A program made the position numbers and the translations under genes. Below, piece after piece: positions 1-9,475 of a DNA stretch of 64,000 nucleotides. Under the pieces are notes generated by a model, which made no database searches, was not told where the DNA came from, and worked only from the letters and a program-made list of their open reading frames with translations. Every line of letters starts with the position of its first letter. Positions within the stretch are counted from its first letter, which is position 1. The DNA comes from Chitinophagaceae bacterium UBA4407. GTDB taxonomy: Bacteria; Bacteroidota; Bacteroidia; Chitinophagales; Chitinophagaceae. Where the stretch lies: the NCBI GenBank assembly GCA_002390845.1, contig DGQT01000079.1, positions 19,521-83,520 on the forward strand, in the 5' to 3' direction.

Positions 1-1992
1 GTTGAAGTAAATCATTTCTTAATTGGTGAGTATTATTTATATTTTGAAAAGCCTAATAAAACTTTATTTACTGAAAATGAAACAAACAAGGAGCGTTTAT
101 ACGGCACACCAAATGAAATACCATTTGTAAAAGATGCATTTCATCGTGCTGTTATCAATAATGATTATGAATTTTTAAAAGATAAAAACAAAGGCACTAA
201 GTTTTCTCCTTTATATGATTTGAATATTGAAGCAAATGCTTCTGCTACAATAAAACTGCGTTTAAGCAAGCATGTATTGATGAATGAAAATCCCTTAGAT
301 GAAGCGTTTGATTTTATTTTCGATGAACGTATAAATGAAGCAGATGAATTCTACAATAGCATTCACGCAACTAAAGATGAAGACTTACGCAATATTCAGC
401 GCCAGGCTTTTGCAGGAATGTTGTGGAGTAAACAATATTTTAATATAGATATTCCCAAATGGCTTAATGGCGATGAAGGCCAGCCTGCGCCACCTGAGGC
501 GAGAAAATATGGCCGCAACCATCAATGGCATACATTAAATAATGAAGACATTATTTCAATGCCAGATAAATGGGAATATCCGTGGTATGCCGCATGGGAC
601 CTAGCTTTTCATTGTGTACCCCTTTCGATGGTTGATCCGGGTTTTGCAAAGAGTCAGCTTATTTTATTTCTGCGTGAATGGTTCATGCATCCAAACGGGC
701 AATTGCCTGCTTATGAGTGGGCATTTGGAGATGTAAATCCACCCGTGCATGCATGGAGTTGTTTGCAGGTGTATAAAATTGAAAAAGAAAAAGCAGGAAA
801 AGGTGATATTAATTTTTTGGAAAAAGCTTTTCAAAAATTGCTTATCAATTTTACCTGGTGGGTAAACCGGAAAGACCACAAAGGCAATAATGTTTTTGAG
901 GGTGGCTTTTTGGGATTGGATAATATTGGTGTATTCGACCGTAGCAGTGCAATACCCGGTGGTGGAAAATTAGAACAGGCAGATGGTACAAGCTGGATGG
1001 CAATGTATTGTTTGAACATGCTTGAAATGGCTTTGGAAATTGCACAGCACAATCCCAATTATGAAGATGTTTGTACAAAATTCTTTGAACACTTTACTTA
1101 CATAGCAGAATCGTTGAACCGTATTGGTGAGAATTGGACAGGGAGCTGGGATGATGATGAAGGCTTTTTTTATGATGTGCTTTCTATGCCTGATGGAAGA
1201 TATATTCCGGTGAAAGTAAGAAGCCTGGTGGGTTTAAGCACTTTGTTCGCAGTGCTTGTTTTGAAAAAAGAACTGTTGGAAAAAGTTCCTGAATTTCATC
1301 GCCGCTTAAAATGGTTTCAAAAATATCGTGAACACAACCGGCAATATTTGGTAATAGAAGAATTAAATGATCACGATGATATTTTATTGTCGCTTGTTCC
1401 CCGGAACCGTTTGGAAAAATTATTAAAAGCTTTGCTCGATGAAAATGAATTTTTAAGCAAAGGCGGCATTCGCTCTATTTCAAAAATTCATGAGCATGGT
1501 TACAGTGTAAATATTGATGGCCAAAATTTCGGTTTGGATTATCAGCCCGCTGAAGGCACAAGCAATTTATTTGGTGGCAACAGCAATTGGCGCGGTCCCG
1601 TATGGATGCCGATGAATTACCTGCTGGTATTGGCTTTGAAGCAATATTGTGATTATTACAAAGGCGATTGCAAAGTAGAATTTCCTACACACTCAGGGAA
1701 TAATTTTACACTCACAGAAGTGTCAAATGAAATTGCGAACCGCTTGTCTTCTATTTTCAAAAAGGATGAAAACGGCAACCGCCCGGTAAATGATAATGAT
1801 GAAATTTATCGCAACGAACATTTCAAAGACCTCATTTTATTTTACGAATATTTTCATGGTGATACTGCACGCGGTGTAGGCGCTTCGCATCAAACAGGAT
1901 GGACAGGTGTTGTTGCAGAGTTGATACAACGAACAGCTTTGGCAAATAAAGAAAAGGAAAATATTATGAGCCCGGCTGCAGTACATACTTGA
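1..1992 (+). CDS. GH63/MGH1-like glucosidase, 5' truncated by window edge
   Basis: The reading frame is open from base 1, so the gene begins outside the window; the first in-frame TTG at 220 is not a credible start. The 663 visible residues resemble the MGH1-like (GH63-type) alpha/alpha-barrel glucosidases that Bacteroidota annotate as 'glucosidase', usually about 880 residues. Conserved-looking blocks are KWEYPWYAAWDLAFHC, ANGYL-like aromatic stretches, and the C-terminal SNWRGPVWMPMNYL and GDTARGVGASHQTGWTG. It probably hydrolyses alpha-glucosidic linkages of an oligosaccharide; the exact substrate cannot be read. It is followed in the same direction by a debranching enzyme, supporting glucan metabolism. 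The last ~9 codons (from 1964) lie in a copy of the interspersed repeat, so the extreme C-terminus is repeat-derived. Confidence 0.85.
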   Translation, partial: VEVNHFLIGEYYLYFEKPNKTLFTENETNKERLYGTPNEIPFVKDAFHRAVINNDYEFLKDKNKGTKFSPLYDLNIEANASATIKLRLSKHVLMNENPLDEAFDFIFDERINEADEFYNSIHATKDEDLRNIQRQAFAGMLWSKQYFNIDIPKWLNGDEGQPAPPEARKYGRNHQWHTLNNEDIISMPDKWEYPWYAAWDLAFHCVPLSMVDPGFAKSQLILFLREWFMHPNGQLPAYEWAFGDVNPPVHAWSCLQVYKIEKEKAGKGDINFLEKAFQKLLINFTWWVNRKDHKGNNVFEGGFLGLDNIGVFDRSSAIPGGGKLEQADGTSWMAMYCLNMLEMALEIAQHNPNYEDVCTKFFEHFTYIAESLNRIGENWTGSWDDDEGFFYDVLSMPDGRYIPVKVRSLVGLSTLFAVLVLKKELLEKVPEFHRRLKWFQKYREHNRQYLVIEELNDHDDILLSLVPRNRLEKLLKALLDENEFLSKGGIRSISKIHEHGYSVNIDGQNFGLDYQPAEGTSNLFGGNSNWRGPVWMPMNYLLVLALKQYCDYYKGDCKVEFPTHSGNNFTLTEVSNEIANRLSSIFKKDENGNRPVNDNDEIYRNEHFKDLILFYEYFHGDTARGVGASHQTGWTGVVAELIQRTALANKEKENIMSPAAVHT

Positions 1993-2019
1993 TGCTTCCG
2001 TTGCGTCGCACTCTTGTAC
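1964..2019 (+). repeat. Interspersed inverted-repeat family, single left arm (type A)
   Basis: The outer flank reads TATGAGCCCGGCTG and the arm GTTGCGTCGCACTCTTGTAC ends at 2019. No matching right arm follows. The copy covers the stop codon and last codons of the upstream glucosidase and sits in the short gap before the debranching enzyme, so it lies inside a tandem gene pair. Confidence 0.85.
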
Positions 2020-2069
2020 AACGGAATAAGTATCGGCTTTTTTTAAATCGTTTGCCAAATTTGATAGTC

Positions 2070-4085
2070 ATGTTACAAAAAAATAGAGCAGCTATTCAAA
2101 AAGAAATTGAAACATTAAAATCCTCAGCCGGTGAATTATTTAATAGTGGTTCCGAATGGATTGAAACAAACGGTTTAGGTGGTTGGTCAGGTTCATCCAT
2201 CATTGGTTGCAATACAAGACGCTATCATGGTTTGCTTGTTGCAGCAACAAAACCACCAACAGAAAGAATGGTTTTGCTTTCAAAACTTGATGAAACAATT
2301 GTTGTAAATAATGAAAGATTTGAATTGGGTACAAATCTGTATGATGATAATATGATTCATCCAAATGGCTTTCAATATCTCATTTCATTTACAAAAGAAT
2401 TATTTCCCGAATGGTTGTATGAAGTAAATGGAATTCAGCTAAAGAAAACCATAGCAATGGTGCATGATGAAAATACAACGCTGGTTTTGTATGAAGTAAT
2501 AAAAGCACAACAACCATTTTTCGTGGAATTATTACCACTGATTGCTGCAAGAGGCTATCATTCACTGCAGCACAATTATAACAATATTTTCTGGGATGCA
2601 GAATTTGAAAATGGGATATTTAAAAATCAGCCTTATGATGGTGCGCCAAATATTTATATCTCTGTTCCCGGTGCAACATATAATCATCACCCGGCGTGGT
2701 TTAATAAATTCAATTATTCAGTAGAAAAATACCGCGGATTGGATTTTGAAGAAGACCTGTTTAATCATGGAACTATAAGTGTAGAATTAAAAGAAGGCGA
2801 TTCAATTGGTATTATTGTTTCTACAGAAAACCCTGCAGGAAAAGACGCTCATATATTATTTGAAAAAGAAAAACAAAGAGTATCTGCTTTAATAAATACA
2901 TCAACAAATCTACCCTCCAACTTTTCAATTGAGCAATACTTAACCCTCGCCGCAGATCAATTCATTGTAAAACGTGGCGAAGATCTGAAAACAGTTATTG
3001 CAGGGTATCATTGGTTTACAGATTGGGGACGAGACACCATGATATCCTTACCGGGATTATGTTTGAGCACAGGAAGATTTGAAGACGCAAAGAAAATTAT
3101 TGCTGCGTTTGCAGAAAATGTAAGCATGGGCATGTTGCCCAACCGCTTCCAGGACAATAATGAACCACCGGAATATAATAACGTTGACGGAACACTTTGG
3201 TACTTTATTGCCGTTTACAAATACATGCTGGCAACAAAAGATGAGGCATTTATTCTCACTGAAGTTTTACCTGTATTAAAAGATATTATTGACTGGCATT
3301 TTAAAGGCACACGATACAATATTCATGTTGCTGAAGATGGATTGTTGTATGCAGGTGAAAAAGGGCAGCAGCTAACATGGATGGATGCAAGAATAGCTGA
3401 TTGGGTTGTTACACCACGTATGGGCAAGCCCATAGAGATACAGGCTTTATGGTACAATGTTCTAAAAATATTTGCTGAATTACTACGCATGAATGAACAG
3501 GAAAATGATGCAGCAATTATAGAATTGAGCGCAGCAAAAACAAAAGAAAGTTTTGATAAATTATTCTGGTACGCAGAAGGAAACTATCTCTACGATAATA
3601 TTGATGAACACAACGGATATGATAAAAGTTTACGACCAAATCAACTCTTTGCCATAAGCCTGCCTTATCCTTTGCTTGGAGGCGATAAAGCAAAAGCTGT
3701 ATTACAAATAGCGGAAGAAAAATTATACACACCTGTGGGCCTTAGAAGCCTTGCACCGGATGATATACATTATATAAAAACTTACGGTGGCGATGTTTAT
3801 AAAAGAGATTCGGCGTATCACCAGGGAACTGTTTGGAGCTGGCTGCTTGGCCCTTACATTGATGCAATAATGTCTGAACCTGGATTTGTTGGATTCGATA
3901 GATTAAGCGGAAAAGAAAAGGTAAAAAAAATAATTGCTGATTTTACATATCATTTGAATGAAGGATGCATTGCTTCCGTTTCAGAAATTTTTGATGGCGA
4001 TGCGCCGTATCATCCACGTGGATGTATTGCACAGGCGTGGGGTGTAGCTGAGATATTGCGGGTAATTAAAGAGTATGGTTTGTAA
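2070..4085 (+). CDS. Glycogen-debranching enzyme (amylo-alpha-1,6-glucosidase family)
   Basis: A 671-residue protein of the bacterial/archaeal-type debranching family. The N-terminal beta-rich domain starts with WIETNGLGGWSGSSIIG and NTRRYHGLLVA, both typical of the family. The C-terminal alpha/alpha-barrel carries GYHWFTDWGRDTMISLPGL, LPNRFQDNNEPPEYNNVDGTLW and SVSEIFDGDAPYHPRG, which include the acidic catalytic region. It should remove alpha-1,6 branches from glycogen-like glucan in the cytoplasm, feeding the phosphorylase encoded at 34.5-37.1 kb. The frame is open back to 1989, but that extension is translated repeat DNA (its first residues come from the GCGTCGCAC arm), so I start at the ATG at 2070. 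A strong hairpin terminator follows. Confidence 0.92.
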   Translation: MLQKNRAAIQKEIETLKSSAGELFNSGSEWIETNGLGGWSGSSIIGCNTRRYHGLLVAATKPPTERMVLLSKLDETIVVNNERFELGTNLYDDNMIHPNGFQYLISFTKELFPEWLYEVNGIQLKKTIAMVHDENTTLVLYEVIKAQQPFFVELLPLIAARGYHSLQHNYNNIFWDAEFENGIFKNQPYDGAPNIYISVPGATYNHHPAWFNKFNYSVEKYRGLDFEEDLFNHGTISVELKEGDSIGIIVSTENPAGKDAHILFEKEKQRVSALINTSTNLPSNFSIEQYLTLAADQFIVKRGEDLKTVIAGYHWFTDWGRDTMISLPGLCLSTGRFEDAKKIIAAFAENVSMGMLPNRFQDNNEPPEYNNVDGTLWYFIAVYKYMLATKDEAFILTEVLPVLKDIIDWHFKGTRYNIHVAEDGLLYAGEKGQQLTWMDARIADWVVTPRMGKPIEIQALWYNVLKIFAELLRMNEQENDAAIIELSAAKTKESFDKLFWYAEGNYLYDNIDEHNGYDKSLRPNQLFAISLPYPLLGGDKAKAVLQIAEEKLYTPVGLRSLAPDDIHYIKTYGGDVYKRDSAYHQGTVWSWLLGPYIDAIMSEPGFVGFDRLSGKEKVKKIIADFTYHLNEGCIASVSEIFDGDAPYHPRGCIAQAWGVAEILRVIKEYGL

Positions 4086-4129
4086 AATGTTGAGTAGAAG
4101 TAAACAGTAAAAAAAAATCAAAATAACCG

Positions 4130-4168
4130 ATACCATTGCCCGCTACAACCGGGCAATGGTATGTTTTT
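4130..4168. terminator. Rho-independent hairpin between convergent genes
   Basis: A 13-bp perfect stem, ATACCATTGCCCG paired with CGGGCAATGGTAT, with a short loop and TTTTT after the right arm. A-rich sequence before the left arm gives a T-run on the other strand. It lies between the convergent debranching gene and the minus-strand gene ending at 4167, so it can end both transcripts. Confidence 0.85.
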
Positions 4169-4703
4169 AAGCAATGAGATTTTTTACTTGTACAATAAAT
4201 TTATAAAATACAATTGTAACGCATAAAAAAAACAAGAACAGTACAGGCCATAGCAAACCTGAAACAAACAAAGCATTTGTAAAGAGCAGCATCCCAAGGC
4301 TTATAAAAACAAAAAATAACGAAAAAGTAAAATCTTTAAATGTATGTTTCTTTATACTATCATAAAGGCGTTGATGCTTTGAAATATTTTCAATATCATG
4401 ATTGTATTCTTCTGAGTGACGGTGATAATCCAGTTCATTAATCAATTCCTTTAAAAGACTTACTGCTGCTATGTTGTGGAGGTATATTTTTTCAATTTGC
4501 TGGTAGCCTGTATTCCTAAGCTGCTCGTTTAATGTTTGATCGCCTCTAACCCTTTTATGCAGCAGATGGTCTTTTAAAAAATCGAGTTTGGCATCCATCC
4601 GCTGTAGGCGAAATGTGGCAAAACCGCCAATTAAACCTGTGAGTGTGGCAACCAAAACAGCAACGGTACTAAAAAGAAATGCAAGTATATTACTGTCAGG
4701 CAT
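4167..4703 (-). CDS. Unknown membrane protein with three transmembrane segments
   Basis: A 178-residue protein I do not recognise. One hydrophobic segment lies near residues 7-28. A charged helical middle of about 95 residues (rich in K, E, H, D, probably cytoplasmic and possibly coiled) follows, then two closely spaced hydrophobic segments at about 128-145 and 150-170. The layout resembles small DUF-type membrane proteins with a cytoplasmic helical domain. It is transcribed convergently with the debranching enzyme and has no operon partner. The start ATG at 4703 is the first of the open frame. Confidence 0.6.
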   Translation of the reverse strand: MPDSNILAFLFSTVAVLVATLTGLIGGFATFRLQRMDAKLDFLKDHLLHKRVRGDQTLNEQLRNTGYQQIEKIYLHNIAAVSLLKELINELDYHRHSEEYNHDIENISKHQRLYDSIKKHTFKDFTFSLFFVFISLGMLLFTNALFVSGLLWPVLFLFFLCVTIVFYKFIVQVKNLIA

Positions 4704-4791
4704 AGTAAAAAATTTTAACCGAAAATAATCCGCTTCGGTTCATTCACCTGTCGCACAGCTTACATTCTTATTTTAAGATTATTAAAAATTC

Positions 4792-5049
4792 ATTTTATGG
4801 GTATCAGCATTGTTTTTTATGGCATCACCTGTTGTGTCACTCACTTGTACTTTTTCAACAATAACCAGCTTCAGCATCATAGCCAATTACCTTAATCAAT
4901 TTTTGAACAGTATTTAAAACTAAAGTGTTCATCCCTATATGGATTGCTGAAATTTATAAAGCGGTTGCAAATTGCCCAATAGAATTACAAACGTACAAGT
5001 GAGTGACACAACGAAAGCTTAATAGCTGCATACAGCTAAGTACATAAAA
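4792..5049. repeat. Interspersed inverted repeat, paired arms (type B/B)
   Basis: Left arm GTTGTGTCACTCACTTGTAC at 4831-4850, right arm GTACAAGTGAGTGACACAAC at 4993-5012, 142 bases between. Outer flanks read TTTTATGG on the left and GAAAGCTTAATAGCTGCATA on the right. This copy fills most of the 474-bp gap (4704-5177) between two divergently transcribed genes; I see no gene there. Confidence 0.85.
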
Positions 5050-5177
5050 ATGTAACCTCTGAAAAGGATTAAAAAACATTCGAATCAAAAATATTAAATC
5101 AGAAATTTTCTTTACAGTCATTTACCTGACAAACTTATTTATCAACCAGACTTTTCTTTGCATAAGAATACATTTAT

Positions 5178-6764
5178 ATGAGCAATCATTTCGATATAAT
5201 TATCATAGGCACGGGCAGCGGTGGCAGTACCATAGCTTATAAATTAGCACCAAGTGGCAAGCGGATATTGATACTGGAACGTGGAGGGTTTATACCAAAA
5301 GAAAAACAGAATTGGGATGCACATGAAGTGGTTACTGTTGGCCGCTATCGTCCGCATGAAGAATGGCTTGACCAGGATGATAAACCATTCAAACCTTTTA
5401 TTCATTACAATGTAGGCGGCAACAGCAAAATGTATGGCGCTGCATTGTTCCGTTTTCGCGAAACAGATTTTGAACAGGTGCAACATTATGGTGGCACATC
5501 GCCGGAGTGGCCATTAAAATATGATACCTACGAACCATATTATACTATTGCAGAAAAGCTTTACAGTGTGCATGGTAAACGTGGTGTTGACCCCACGGAA
5601 CCTTGGGCATCTGGTGAATACCCGTTGCCGCCCCTCACTTATGAACCATTGATTAAGGATTTGAATGAAAGCCTTGAAAGTGTTGGGTTGCAGCCATTCC
5701 CATTACCGATGGGAATAAGCCTTCCACAGGATTATACGAAAACAGAAGCTCCTGTAATGCTCGAAAATTTTGATGGGTTTCCAGACCCAACCGATAGTAA
5801 AGCAGATGGTCATACGATGGCATTAAGACCTGCATTGCAGCATAAAAATGTAACGCTTCTTGCACATGCATACGTTGAAAAATTAGATACCGATGCAAGT
5901 GGTACACGCGTAAGTAAAGTGCATGCAAGTATTAACGGTGAGAAAATAATTTTTGATGCAGATATTGTAATTGTTGCATGTGGTGCGGTTAATTCTGCTG
6001 CATTAATGTTGCGCAGCGCCAATGAAAAGCATCCGATTGGTTTGGCAAATTCAAGTGGACAGGTTGGAAGAAATCTAATGCTTCATCATAATGGCTGTTT
6101 GGTTGCATTTCTGAAAGATAAGATCAATGATTGTGTGTTTCAGAAAAGTTTAGGTATTGCAGATTTCTATAATGGTGCAGATGATAGTGAATTTCCGCTT
6201 GGAGAAATTCAGTTGATGGGAAGAAATGATGAAGAGACCATTGTGTGGCTGGCAGAAAAAATTTATCCGGGTAAATCTTATGACGAATTAAAGCAAATGA
6301 CACTGGATTTCTGGTTGACAGCTGAAGATCTTCCATCTCCTGAAAATCGTGTGGAGCTCACAGAGCACGGACAGATAAAAGTACATTACACACACACGAA
6401 TTATACAGCATACGAAAGATTGAAAGAGAAACTGAAAGAAGTGCTGGCAAAAGTTGGTAAGCTCGATGATCGTTTTGCAGATATTCAATGGGCGGGCTAT
6501 GACCTGGATGTAAGTGGCATGAGTCACCAGAATGGCACGCTGCGTTTTGGAAATGATCCTGCTACATCTGTGCTTGATCTGAATTGCAAAGCACACGATA
6601 TACAAAATCTGTATGTTGTTGATGCGAGTTTCTTTGTAAGCTGCGGGGCATTTAATCCTGCATTAACAATAGCGGCGAATGCACTGAGAGTCGGAGATCA
6701 CATTTTAAATGATGTGTTAAGAGTTAATATTATGGACGCAAAGGAAATCTACAGCCTGCAATAA
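5178..6764 (+). CDS. GMC-family FAD-dependent oxidoreductase
   Basis: A 528-residue glucose-methanol-choline family enzyme. The N-terminal dinucleotide-binding motif GTGSGGSTIAYKL (residues ~11-23) and the downstream ERGGF bind FAD. NVGGNSKMYGAALFRFRETD matches the family's flavin region. The C-terminus has the usual SGMSHQNGTLRFG and VVDASFFVSCGAFNPALTIAANALR, including the conserved His of the active site. It should oxidise an alcohol or sugar; the substrate is not predictable and no signal peptide is visible. It leads a short run with a CPBP protease (13-bp gap) and a DUF1622 protein. Confidence 0.9.
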   Translation: MSNHFDIIIIGTGSGGSTIAYKLAPSGKRILILERGGFIPKEKQNWDAHEVVTVGRYRPHEEWLDQDDKPFKPFIHYNVGGNSKMYGAALFRFRETDFEQVQHYGGTSPEWPLKYDTYEPYYTIAEKLYSVHGKRGVDPTEPWASGEYPLPPLTYEPLIKDLNESLESVGLQPFPLPMGISLPQDYTKTEAPVMLENFDGFPDPTDSKADGHTMALRPALQHKNVTLLAHAYVEKLDTDASGTRVSKVHASINGEKIIFDADIVIVACGAVNSAALMLRSANEKHPIGLANSSGQVGRNLMLHHNGCLVAFLKDKINDCVFQKSLGIADFYNGADDSEFPLGEIQLMGRNDEETIVWLAEKIYPGKSYDELKQMTLDFWLTAEDLPSPENRVELTEHGQIKVHYTHTNYTAYERLKEKLKEVLAKVGKLDDRFADIQWAGYDLDVSGMSHQNGTLRFGNDPATSVLDLNCKAHDIQNLYVVDASFFVSCGAFNPALTIAANALRVGDHILNDVLRVNIMDAKEIYSLQ

Positions 6765-6777
6765 ACCGCCTTGCCGT

Positions 6778-7491
6778 ATGGTACAACTTACAAAAACAAG
6801 ATCGTTACTATTCCATCTTTATCCGGGTATTATCATCACTTTTTGTTTCGTGCTAATTACCCCGACTTTGGTTGCGCGTCAGTATCCTCCGCAACTTGGA
6901 TTGCTGTTGTCAATTATAATTGCAGCAATACCTGTCCTGCTATCACATCTGCTGGTCGCAAAAAAAAAGGAACAGAAAGTAAGTATATTGCAATTAAATG
7001 GCTATACTAATAAGTTGCCAACCGGTAAACTAATATTGTATGCAACTGGTCTTGTTGTGTTTGCCTTTTTTATCTGGGGTGTTACGCAGCCGCTGGATAA
7101 ATTTATTACTGACAAACTTTTCTCGTGGCTTCCCGCTTGGTACACTGTGCAGGATTTTAATGGTTACAGTAAAGAAGCTATTCAAACAACTCTTATCGTA
7201 AATCTTTTGCTAAATGGGGCTCTTGCACCATTTGTGGAAGAATTTTATTTCCGCGGTTATTTGTTGCCGAGGATGCAGGCATGGGGAAAATCTGCTTTTA
7301 TTGTAAATGCTGTACTTTTTTCATTATATCATTTGTGGCAACCTTATGTGTATGTTACGCTAATTATATCGTTAATGCCAATGACATATTTTGTTTGGAA
7401 AACAAAAGATCTGAGGCTTGGAATTTTAACTCATTGCCTTTTAAATATAGTTGGAGCAATACTTTCATTTGGGTTGCTGATGAAAAAATAA
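6778..7491 (+). CDS. CPBP-family intramembrane glutamic-type protease
   Basis: A 237-residue, strongly hydrophobic protein with about six membrane segments. The family signature EEFYFRG (Glu154, Glu155, Arg159) is followed by FSLYHLW with His185, the expected catalytic/metal-site residues of the Abi/CPBP (Rce1-like) family. Family members cleave substrates within the membrane or process prenylated or bacteriocin-like peptides; the substrate is unknown here. It lies 13 bp after the GMC oxidoreductase and 10 bp before the DUF1622 gene, so co-transcription is likely. Confidence 0.85.
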   Translation: MVQLTKTRSLLFHLYPGIIITFCFVLITPTLVARQYPPQLGLLLSIIIAAIPVLLSHLLVAKKKEQKVSILQLNGYTNKLPTGKLILYATGLVVFAFFIWGVTQPLDKFITDKLFSWLPAWYTVQDFNGYSKEAIQTTLIVNLLLNGALAPFVEEFYFRGYLLPRMQAWGKSAFIVNAVLFSLYHLWQPYVYVTLIISLMPMTYFVWKTKDLRLGILTHCLLNIVGAILSFGLLMKK

Positions 7492-7501
7492 TTACTGCAA
7501 A

Positions 7502-7837
7502 ATGGAAGAAATTGCCAGGCAAATAACTATTAATGTTAGTCATGCTGTAGAAATTCTTGCGGCTGTAATCATAGGGATTGCGGTTGTGAAAACATTGATC
7601 AATTATTTTTCTTTATTAAAATCATCTTCATCAAAAATTTCCAAAGAGGAAATTCGTGTGCAGTTTGGAAGTTCGGTTGCTGTGTCCCTGGAATTGTTAT
7701 TAGGCGCAGATGTGTTGGCGACAGCAGTTGCACCAAGCTGGGATGATATCGGTAAACTCGCTGCCATAGCGGTATTGCGAACGGCGCTGAATTATTTTTT
7801 AGAGCGAGAGCTAAAGCAAATGCATGTGAAAATGTAA
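7502..7837 (+). CDS. DUF1622 family membrane protein
   Basis: A 111-residue protein matching DUF1622. The first membrane segment (AVEILAAVIIGIAVV) is followed by the basic IRVQFGSSVAVSLELLLGADVLATAV block, then a third hydrophobic helix (LAAIAVLRTALNYFLERELKQ). The function of the family is unknown. It closes the apparent GMC-CPBP-DUF1622 operon; an inverted repeat begins just after the stop codon. Confidence 0.85.
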   Translation: MEEIARQITINVSHAVEILAAVIIGIAVVKTLINYFSLLKSSSSKISKEEIRVQFGSSVAVSLELLLGADVLATAVAPSWDDIGKLAAIAVLRTALNYFLERELKQMHVKM

Positions 7838-7849
7838 TTTTTCTTTGCG

Positions 7850-7989
7850 CCCGGTATTTTGTGTTTCAATTGATCTTCATTGCGTCGCACTCTTGTACTT
7901 TCTGATCGTTGTTCAACAGCATTGCTGCAGTTGAAGTGTGCGACGCAACGGAAGCAAAAATAAATGTTCAAAGGCCGGGCTCAAAAAAA
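7850..7989. repeat. Interspersed inverted repeat, paired arms (type A/A)
   Basis: Left arm TTGCGTCGCACTCTTGTAC at 7880-7898; right arm GAAGTGTGCGACGCAAC at 7933-7949, missing its GTAC end. Outer flanks CCCGGTATTTTG and GGCCGGGCTCAAAAAA are mutually complementary (CCCGG/CCGGG). The copy fills the gap between convergent genes, where it could also act as a terminator. Confidence 0.85.
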
Positions 7990-7994
7990 TTCTT

Positions 7995-8546
7995 CTATAA
8001 TTCCCTTATCACTCTGCATGGATTTCCCACCGCAACAACATTTGCAGGAATATTTTTTACAACAACAGTTCCAGCACCGATGGTTGTATTTGCACCAATT
8101 GTAACGCCTGGGCAAATAATAGTTCCGCCACCGATCCATACATTATCGCCAATTGTAACAGGCGAAGCAAACTCAGGCCCTTTAATTCTTTCGGCTGCAA
8201 TTAAAGGATGATGTGCTGCGTATATCTGCACATTCGGACCAAGAAAAACATTGTTGCCAAATTTTATAAAATTGCAATCGAGAAAAACACAATTAAAGTT
8301 GGCAAAGAAATTATCCCCGGTTTCTATATGAACACCATAGTCACAAAAGAAAGGAGTTTGAATGTCTATATTCTTTCCAATCTTATGCAACAACTCTTGC
8401 AACAAAAGTTCTCTCGCATGTTTATCATAGGGTGATTGATTATATGCATGCATTAATGCTCTTGCTTTTATACGCAATCTAAAAAGATCTTCATCATTCG
8501 CATCATACAATTCGCCGGCAAGCATTTTTTGGTATTCTGTTTTCAT
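7995..8546 (-). CDS. Sugar O-acetyltransferase (maltose/galactoside acetyltransferase type)
   Basis: A 183-residue left-handed beta-helix acetyltransferase. An N-terminal helical maltose-acetyltransferase domain (YQKMLAGELYDANDEDLFRLR) is followed by hexapeptide repeats and the family block YAAHHPL with the catalytic His, then GDNVWIGGGTIICPGVTIGANTTIGAGTVVVKNIP. It should transfer acetyl from acetyl-CoA to a sugar hydroxyl in the cytoplasm. The frame is open to 8609, but I choose the ATG at 8546 because it begins MKTEYQKM, the family's usual N-terminus. Confidence 0.9.
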   Translation of the reverse strand: MKTEYQKMLAGELYDANDEDLFRLRIKARALMHAYNQSPYDKHARELLLQELLHKIGKNIDIQTPFFCDYGVHIETGDNFFANFNCVFLDCNFIKFGNNVFLGPNVQIYAAHHPLIAAERIKGPEFASPVTIGDNVWIGGGTIICPGVTIGANTTIGAGTVVVKNIPANVVAVGNPCRVIREL

Positions 8547-8692
8547 TTTGTTTCTATTTGAGTACAATTTATCTTTTATAATTTTTATATCAAGTCTTGT
8601 ACATGACAATTAATAAACGCCTCAATTATTTTCTTTGCGGTATGAGAGCGATGCCCATAAGAGCAGTAACAGGTAAAGTAGGTTTTAAACAA

Positions 8693-9475
8693 ATGAAAGC
8701 CTCTTTTACAAAAAATTGGCTTCATTATTTGCAAGAGGCTTTAGGGCTTGCCATCTTTATGATCTCAGCCTGTTTTTTTGGAGCATTGCTTTGGGGCAAC
8801 GATACATCGTTTCACTTTACTATTCAAAATGAAACAGCTAGAAATATTGTTACGGGAATATTAATGGGCACAACTGCCTTAATCATTTTCTATTCACCAT
8901 TTACTGCACCATCGGGTTCACATATAAATCCCGCTGTTACAATCACATTTTTACGCTTAAATAAAATGTGCCCATGGGATGCAATGTTCTATATCATCTT
9001 TCAATTTATTGGCGGCACAGTGGCTGTATATATTATGGCTTTATTAATGGGAAATGTTTTGATTCAGCCTCCCGTAAATTATGCAGTAACGGTTCCGGGA
9101 AAAGTCGGTGTTGTTCCTGCTGCTGTCACTGAATTTATTATTGCAGTTATCATGATGACGATGGTATTGTTTACTTCTGGGCATAATAAATTAAAAAATT
9201 ATACACGCATTATTGCAGGTTGTTTTGTTTGCCTGTATGTAATTTTTGCCGGACCTGTTTCAGGTTTTGGAATGAACCCTGCAAGAAGTTTTGCTTCTGC
9301 ATTTCCTGCTCACAATTATACAGCGTTCTGGATCTACATGAGTGTGCCATTTGCCGGAATGCTTACTGCTGCTGAGTTGTACCTGTTTGCTGAAAAGAAG
9401 AAAAAGCTAAAAAATGAAGAAAATGTTATTGATAGTTATTTATCAAAAAGAAATGATCAAAATATAATTGTATGA
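8693..9475 (+). CDS. Aquaporin / major intrinsic protein family channel
   Basis: A 260-residue MIP channel with six membrane segments and both half-helix signatures: SHINPAVT (NPA at ~79-81) and GFGMNPARSF (NPA at ~195-197). It passes water or small neutral solutes across the inner membrane; residues alone do not decide between aquaporin and glycerol facilitator. The frame extends to 8597, with in-frame ATGs at 8603 and 8642. TTTCTTTG at 8631-8638 looks like a -7 box, which would place transcription start near 8643 and favour the ATG at 8693. The stop overlaps the next start by 4 bp (ATGA), implying translational coupling. Confidence 0.85.
   Translation: MKASFTKNWLHYLQEALGLAIFMISACFFGALLWGNDTSFHFTIQNETARNIVTGILMGTTALIIFYSPFTAPSGSHINPAVTITFLRLNKMCPWDAMFYIIFQFIGGTVAVYIMALLMGNVLIQPPVNYAVTVPGKVGVVPAAVTEFIIAVIMMTMVLFTSGHNKLKNYTRIIAGCFVCLYVIFAGPVSGFGMNPARSFASAFPAHNYTAFWIYMSVPFAGMLTAAELYLFAEKKKKLKNEENVIDSYLSKRNDQNIIV

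Noticed and set aside
1989..2069. Extended N-terminus of the debranching enzyme
   Set aside because: The 27 extra residues are translated repeat DNA; the ATG at 2070 starts the recognisable protein.
4704..5177. Possible ncRNA or small gene between the membrane protein and the GMC gene
   Set aside because: Apart from the inverted repeat, nothing with coding or RNA structure features could be supported.
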